A program made the position numbers and the translations under genes. Below the pieces are notes generated by a model. That model saw nothing but the letters and a program-made list of their open reading frames with translations. It was not told the origin of the DNA and made no database searches. Source: Phragmites australis (lineage: Eukaryota; Streptophyta; Magnoliopsida; Poales; Poaceae). Taken from it: a stretch of 64,000 bases of DNA. The stretch covers positions 17,891,819 through 17,955,818 of the forward strand of contig NC_084924.1 in NCBI RefSeq assembly GCF_958298935.1, read 5' to 3'. Positions 57,991 through 64,000 of this stretch are shown here, piece after piece. Position 1 is the stretch's first letter; every line of letters starts with the position of its first letter.

Positions 57991-59405
57991 TGTTATTGGG
58001 GAAATTGCCCCAGCCCTTGAGTGTTTAAATGATGTATGGTAAAATGTTTAGATGGTCCTAATCCCTAGATTAATGTCGCTCAGGTAGAAGGGGAAAGGAC
58101 TAAACTACCCTATATGATTGTATTGTGTCAAGATCCCGGGGGTAGGGAAAGAATTTCACCTGCCTCCTCTCTCTATTAAACAAGCCGTCAAGGGGCACAG
58201 TGAGGGGACGCCTCTGTTTTCCACAGACTCTCTCAATCTCTTCCCTTGTAGCTCATCCGCCATCTCTAAGCTTGAGCCATCTCCACACTGGGGGAGGCTC
58301 TCGTCGCGCTCTATCCGTGGCACGTTTTCATGTCCTAACAGTTGGCGTTGTTCGTGAGGATGAAGGACAAAAAGTGACTACAAGAAGACTGATGGGCTGA
58401 GGGAGTAACAGCGAGAATTCTCACCACCCGAAGGACACTTGACATGCGCGCAGGCTAGCGGCAGTCTTCGGCAGATTGGCCGTCCTATCGTGTGATGGGG
58501 ACTCACTACCCGGTGGCTGCGAGCGTGCAGACTCGTAATCTTCTTCGGCGACCTCAACATTGCCATTGTGGATTGGCCGCACTGCTATGTGCGCACAGGC
58601 TTGTCCGCAGGCTTGACATAGCTATCACCGGCCTGAGGCAAGAGGGAAGGCCATCAACACGTTGCTCGACACACGTGGGCTCTATTGACAAACTTAGGAA
58701 TCTTGTGCACAATAACATGATCTGTTAGTTTGTTAAATTTCTGTTTGATTCGATCGTGCACGGTTGTGCGTTGTGGCCATGTGCAGAGTCCATTTTCTTA
58801 GCTAGTTTAGAGTTTAGATAAGGATCAGTGCAACACGATCGCTAGTCGTTGGATGGCGCGGCAAAATGGGATCGTGGTGTGCTTAGTTTCCGGCTTCAAT
58901 CAATCATGTAATCGTGTGTTTAGTTGCTTCTCTATTTATGTAATGAAAAGTCTCAGAAAATGCTACAACTTGCAGCACAAATACTCTACGTATCCTCTGT
59001 CCGGTCTATATTTTTTTGGCTTCAACGGAGCCTCCAGAGTTCGCCTGACGGAAACACAACTGCAGCATAGGTTGTGCTTGTCGTTAGGCTGATTTGCGTT
59101 TGACAAGCCACGAATAGAATTCCAGCGCGGCTAAAATTTGGCATCAAAGCTCCGGCGACGATTCGGGTAGTGTCATGTTGTCGTCACCACCACCGCACCG
59201 CTCGCACCACCGTGATGACGGTAGGCGCGACATCGTTCTGCAACGGATGGTGTGGGAGGTCGGCGGTTCTGTTTCGTACCCGGCATTGACGCGTACAAAC
59301 TACGATGAATGGGCGCTGGTCATGAAGGTGATGCTCCAGGCGCGCGGGTTGTGGGACACGGTTGAGTACGGCAACGACGAGCTCCAGGAGGATCACATGG
59401 CGTAA
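57991..59405 (+). mobile_element. Ty1/Copia remnant: LTR-like block plus gag N-terminus
   Basis: A possible LTR starts TGTTATTGGGGAAATTGCCC at 57991 and ends near 59134. It is followed by TTTGGCATCAAAGCTCCGG, a variant of the TGGTATCAGAGC primer-binding site. Then 59175-59405 encodes PALTRTNYDEWALVMKVMLQ and ARGLWDTVEYG, the start of Copia Gag. It stops at 59403 and no pol follows, so the element is truncated. Confidence 0.55.
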
Positions 59406-60539
59406 AATATGTTGAACCTCAGGTGAAATGATTTGTTGTTTGAAAGACGAGGGTGACTTTTAAGATTGTAGGTAAACTACATGCAAGGCCACATCGTTAT
59501 AAAGTGTGCACAAGTCAGCAGAATATAGATAATGTTGAGTATAAAAAGTATCTATTTTTTAATGAGCTGAATAGATAAGTGTAAAAAGCATGATCCAATT
59601 GCCAGACTTTTTCAAAGTACAAGATTATTTTGTATCAAAAAAATCTCTCTAAAGAAATATTGAGATAGAAAGGGTAAGAGATGGGTTTTTGTGATACCTT
59701 ATTGTAGTCTTGGCTTTTTGGTGTGGCTCGAGCTTTTTTTGTTGAATTTATCTGCTGTAGTATCCTGAGGTTGGTCACTCTAGTACATAGTGATGCAATA
59801 TGTGAGTAGTATGTTTTTGATAGGAAAATGTAAAATCATCTAGTAAAGAGACCAAATTACCTCTATGTCAGTTGTTGTAGATGTAAAAGATCTTTTACCT
59901 TTCTGTTCGTCTGGTAAAGATGGATCCCTTGTGCAATATGAGATAAGTGTTCAGTGATCATGCAAATTAAATTTGAAATAATGTTGCATATTGTAGAGAA
60001 AATTCTTACTGTGTTTGTTCCACTTCCATCCTGTCATCGTCAATATCGAAAGGAGTGGAGCTATGGGAACTTTCCTGTTTATAGTTACAGATGCGTGAGT
60101 GATATTTCTATTTTGTAAGGAAAATAGCAATATGCAACATGGAAGATAAACAAACCTGTATATCAGCATGTTTTGGTTTCATTGGTATTGTAGGAAGTTG
60201 ACTTTTTTGAATAGATGAAGATGATGCTGATGGTAGTGATAAAGACCGTACATTTTCAATTTGTCGAACTGTTGGTATTGTTGATTGTTTTCCGAACTGT
60301 TGTTTGATATGTATGACTGACTTCAAAGGATAGCATTTAAGAGGGCCCACTATCGGTGGCACATGCAAGGCTATGAGCTATTTGGAAGGGTGTGTGCAGG
60401 AAGCTCGCTTCCATGGCTGCCATGGAGAGCAGTGAGGACTGAGGAAAGGTTATGAGGAGAGAGAGAGACAAGCAGAGAGGGAGGTCCGCCGGCAGGTTGC
60501 AGGAGCCGAGCACCGAGCACAGCAGGAGCGCCGAGTATA
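59406..60539. other. Intergenic sequence, no recognised gene
   Basis: AT-rich. A minus-strand open stretch at 60108-60368 (Ser/Pro-rich) lacks known motifs and could be a decayed exon, but I cannot support a call. Confidence 0.3.
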
Positions 60540-60961
60540 AGAGGGAGAAGACACAGCATTGGAAGAAAGGTAGAGAAAAAATTATGTCAATTTTTTTAAA
60601 AAAAAAGAGAAAGAACAGGAACATCAATGCACAAGGTAGAAAATTGATAACAAACAACACAAAGATGTATGAGCTCTCTGCCACCGGAGTTTGCGGTGTC
60701 TCCAGCTCCTACAAGATCGAACAGAGGAGGAACAAATCGATTTTCTAGATTGCAGGGGAGAAGACACAGCATTAGAAGAAAGGTAGAGAAAAAATTATGT
60801 CAATTTTTTTTTAGAAAAAGAGAAAGAACAGGAACATCAATGCACAAGGTAGAAAATTGATAACAAACAACAAAAAGATGTATGAGCTCTCTGCCACCGG
60901 AGTTCGCGGTGTCTCCAGCTCCTACAAGATCGAACAGAGGAGGAACAAATCGATTTTCTAG
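60540..60961. repeat. Tandem duplication, about 214-bp unit
   Basis: Copy 1 (60540-60747) and copy 2 (60754-60961) share GGGAGAAGACACAGCATT at the start and GAACAAATCGATTTTCTAG at the end. They differ mainly in A/T-run lengths and a few bases, so the duplication is recent. Confidence 0.88.
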
Positions 60962-61426
60962 CTTCTGCAATCTCTTCATACTGGTTCAGATTCGGTATTT
61001 CTACTAAATAAAGTCACTCGAGGCAGCGAATTTTTTTTAAAAAAAAAAACCAAATCGGTGCTTAGAAAGAGACGCCGCTCGTGAGCATGAAGCAAATAAG
61101 GGCGGCGAGCCTACCTGTGAAATGGGTAGAAGACGTGTGGAGAGATTTGGGGTGACTGTAGGGAGATTTGGGATGGTCCTAAGTTACGGTTCCTTTAGTT
61201 GTTTCTGAGGAGATTTTTATTGCTCTAGGAAGAAACTGGCAAGGAGAGGTATGCAGAAGACTCTACCTTGTGGTATTTGTGAGGAGATTTTCGTCTGCTA
61301 GAGATTGCATGGTTTGCTATGTGAGAAGATAGTGAGAGAAGTCTCTAGGATATGTCTGTTCTATGTTTTTTATTTATTTATTTTATTACCCGGTGCAGTA
61401 GCACGATTTGCAATCTGGTAAGATAG

Positions 61427-61606
61427 TGAACCCGCGACGAGTACCCGACTGGACGCGCCGCGCGCTTTGGCTCATGGCCGAGGTCTCCATGGTCAGCGCC
61501 GACATTCAGAAGGTCATCGCCTCATCGGGAGCGTCATTGCCATCAAGATCGTTAGCCGTGGCTTCTTGCCGGTCTGGGCCGGCGTTGTCATCACCGCATT
61601 GGATTG
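61427..61606 (+). pseudogene. Nramp metal-transporter exon (broken copy)
   Basis: Encodes TRRALWLMAEVSMVSADIQK and, after a shift, IAIK then SRGFLPVWAGVVITALD. These are the conserved membrane segments of plant Nramp divalent-metal transporters. The exon is bounded by AG (before 61427) and a GTAAGC donor (61607). It has a one-base deletion after GAGTACCC and an 8-bp duplication (CCTCATCG, about 61530), both causing frameshifts. No neighbouring Nramp exons are visible. Confidence 0.65.
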
Positions 61607-61619
61607 GTAAGCTTCTTTG

Positions 61620-63717
61620 CTAGCCTTTTCTTGGGTTACGGGAATGTTATCAAATCTCGGTAGGCATTTCGCATAAATTTAAGTATTTTTGGGTGATTTT
61701 GGTGCTAGATCTCAAGCTGCTTCCAAAACTGGGGTAATTTTCTTTTTAGAATTGACAGTCATCAGCCAGATGATTTAAGCCGAAAAATCACCCTTCACGA
61801 TTTCCAGCAGTTTTTTGGCCGGATCCACCCCTGCATCGCTCAGAATTTAAGTTAGTGCGCATTGAACTTTCTTACGGAGGGTAGCAGAGAGAATTTGCAA
61901 CATTTCTCCCGTTCATACTAGAGTTGGCGCCGCAGATGTACCTTCAAACAATATAGGTGATTAGAACTCAGTATTTTCTCGTTGAAAATGTCAAAAATGT
62001 GATAAATACTTCTGTCATTTTCTTGTCTAATCGGCTGGTGGAGTGTTAGTGATTTGTTGCATGCTCATACTCCAACAAAGCATTTGGACACAAGTACATG
62101 AGATTGTATGCCTAACTTTTTATGCAAATACAGTAGTGAATTCTGTTTAGAATTTCTTTTACATGTCACCATTTGAACAAGAGTCCTAATCTAAGTATGG
62201 ACTTATGGACCAATGGTGCACATGTCCAATGTGTCTCCAGCTATATGAGGGCTATACAGTAGCATATGAGTAGCATCGAAAATGAAGTTGATGTTATTTT
62301 ATTTTATTGGAACTTGCAAATTTCTTGTCAATAGCATGATTCATGAGCTCTGATTTTTGTTCTCTATATTTTTTTAATAGCGGGAAGGTTGTACCCCACT
62401 TACTGCAATATTGTTTTCCATCAGCTTTATTTTTCGTTACCTCAAGAAATTTTGAAACGAACATAGCGAGCTAGAGCTCAAGCCGAGCATATATTAAAAA
62501 GAAGAAGAGAGTTGACTCAGTTTATAAGAAAAATTGGATCTGAAAACCTTAACAGGTGCATGGTTTTAAAGAGAAAAAAACCGGCACAAACCCTAAGACG
62601 ATAATATGACATCAGCTCAACAGACGACGCTCACACCAAAAGACACAACCAGATAATAGACAAGACCAACCTAACTCAACTTGCACGTAACCAACTGGAC
62701 AACTGACACCCCCACAAACTCGATCTGTGGAGTCCTGCTCCTACACCACACCTCTCTGTTCTCTCACAAACTCAATCAGCGGAGCCTTGCTGCCACGCCA
62801 CACATCTTTGTCACGCAAGTTGATAGCACGACACTTCGAAGGAGCGTGCATTGGACCAAATCACTATCGCGAAGCGCCAGATTGGAAAGAAGAGTCGCCG
62901 TGAATGAGGATGCATGGTTCAACCTACAAAGAAACAGGTAGACACCGAAGAGCGTGGTGGATAACCGAGGCGACGCCTTAAGGAAGGGAGCAATGATGAT
63001 GCTACAGTTGCTCGACTGGAGAGCTGGTCAGGGTTTTCGCCCGGAGGAGTCGCAAGGGAGGAGGAATCACCCCAATGACACCTTAAGAAAGGAGATGACG
63101 CCCAAGGACGCCAACGTCATCGGCATCGGCATGCAACCGAGCAAGGCTTTCGCCCGCGACTCCTAAGCCCCAAGAACTATGAAAGATGGCAGAAGCCAAG
63201 CAAGACCACGCGAGGGCCCAACAAATAGCAAACCTCATAGCCGCACCATTCTCAACACCTCCCCTGAGCCGAAGACCCCACAGCCCCACCAGGCGGCCTA
63301 CGAAGGAGGGGAGAAGCCGAAAGCAGCCTAGGCCGAGGGGATGGGTAGGGGAGGTTGGAGTAGTGCAAATGCTAGGACGTCGGCGATGTTGGCCCACGAC
63401 GTCGGCGATGTTGGCCTAGAGACGGCCGTGCACATGGCGAAGACCGACAGCAGCGGTGCAGCATAGGCAGTGGCGACACTACATTGTAGTTTGGTGGTGC
63501 ACATGCACCAGGATGAATCTAAATTTTACTACTAACGAACACATATTTACCATATAACGCTTTGAAATTACATGTGTTGCTCAATGCATGATGAATTAGT
63601 GCACCACCATCGTTTTGTCACTAGCTTCGCCACTGAGCATAGGTATAGAGGAGAGCGGTGAACACCTGGAGCACGCAGCTCAAGGGTGTTGCCACGCCGC
63701 TCGAGGCATGCAGATGA
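61620..63717. other. Intergenic sequence, possible LINE-derived block on the right
   Basis: 61620-62480 is AT-rich and featureless. 62500-63420 contains the AAAAAAACCGGCACAAACCC and GACGCCTTAAGGAAGG (twice) type of text seen in grass LINE-related repeats in antisense. No frame with endonuclease or RT motifs is visible, so this is tentative. Confidence 0.3.
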
Positions 63718-64000
63718 TGTTGGTGATATGCCCTAGAGGTGATCGAGTTTGCAGATTGGATCTGTTAATGGGCTTTAATGTTGATTAAAGGTCCATTAGG
63801 GTTTAGAGTCACAATGGGCTTTAATATTGATTAAAGACCCATTAGCGTGCTCTATATAAGAATAGGCAGGGGCCAAGGCGCATAGAGAGTTTTTTTTCTT
63901 TTTGAAAAACAGATCTTGCCACCAAAAACCCTGGCCGCCTCCTATTCCCGAACTCCCTTCGAAACCCTAGCCGGGCGCGCGGTGCTAGCACACCGGCGCA
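63718..64000 (+). mobile_element. Copia (Angela/SIRE-like) LTR, start only, cut by the window edge
   Basis: Starts TGTTGGTGATATGCCCTAGA, the characteristic beginning of a large grass Copia LTR family. It contains a short tandem repeat around GGGCTTTAATRTTGATTAAA at 63770-63845 and a TATA-like CTCTATATAAG at about 63850. Confidence 0.6.

Noticed and set aside
62500..63420. Candidate protein-coding gene in repeated GACGCC-rich sequence
   Set aside because: Open frames are short, in different phases and without motifs; the sequence looks like a LINE-derived repeat.

Overview
The window is plant nuclear DNA, almost certainly from a grass (Poaceae). Two intron-bearing host genes with GC-rich first exons sit in a much larger mass of transposable elements of types typical of grass genomes: Gypsy (chromovirus and Tat lineages), Copia, LINE, Mutator-like, hAT, PIF/Harbinger and Stowaway-like. 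I cannot name the genus. There are no bacterial operons, CRISPR arrays, rRNA or tRNA genes that I can see.

Layout. 0.9-2.8 kb, minus strand: a complete eight-exon A3-type cyclin (370 aa model). 3.3-6.6 kb: a degenerate Mutator-like element with long inverted ends, carrying a GRF-zinc-finger gene fragment, about 0.5 kb upstream of the cyclin start codon. 7.7-8.9 kb: a non-autonomous hAT element with an exact 8-bp target duplication, then a hairpin minisatellite and weak retroelement remnants. 11.4-17.9 kb, minus strand: a complete six-exon DUF760 gene (391 aa model, probable plastid protein); its 3.2-kb third intron holds a Copia remnant and a PIF/Harbinger MITE.

18.6-34.4 kb: a degenerate MULE transposase-like gene, split by a 13.8-kb Gypsy chromovirus and by a short LINE. 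The Gypsy 5' LTR is itself interrupted by a reversed copy of the same LTR, giving a multi-kilobase inverted repeat. 35.9-38.6 kb: another Gypsy LTR-like block. 39.9-53.8 kb: a full-length, fairly young Tat-lineage Gypsy element (1.46-kb LTRs, perfect 5-bp target duplication) inserted in an old hAT-transposase-like remnant. It carries sense gag-pro and a broken pol with two RNase H regions, and on the opposite strand a large two-exon ORF with its own TATA box. 54-64 kb: broken pieces of host genes (a glycerol-3-phosphate permease C-terminus and one Nramp exon), MITEs, tandem duplications, a Copia LTR/gag remnant, and the start of a Copia LTR at the right edge.

The two host genes lie on the same strand about 8.6 kb apart and look functional. 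Everything else is mobile DNA or debris, much of it nested, with target-site duplications that let the order of insertion be read. The strongest unusual features are the antisense transcription unit of the Tat element, the palindromic modules in its LTRs, and the inverted LTR pair in the chromovirus. I found no convincing new biochemical system.
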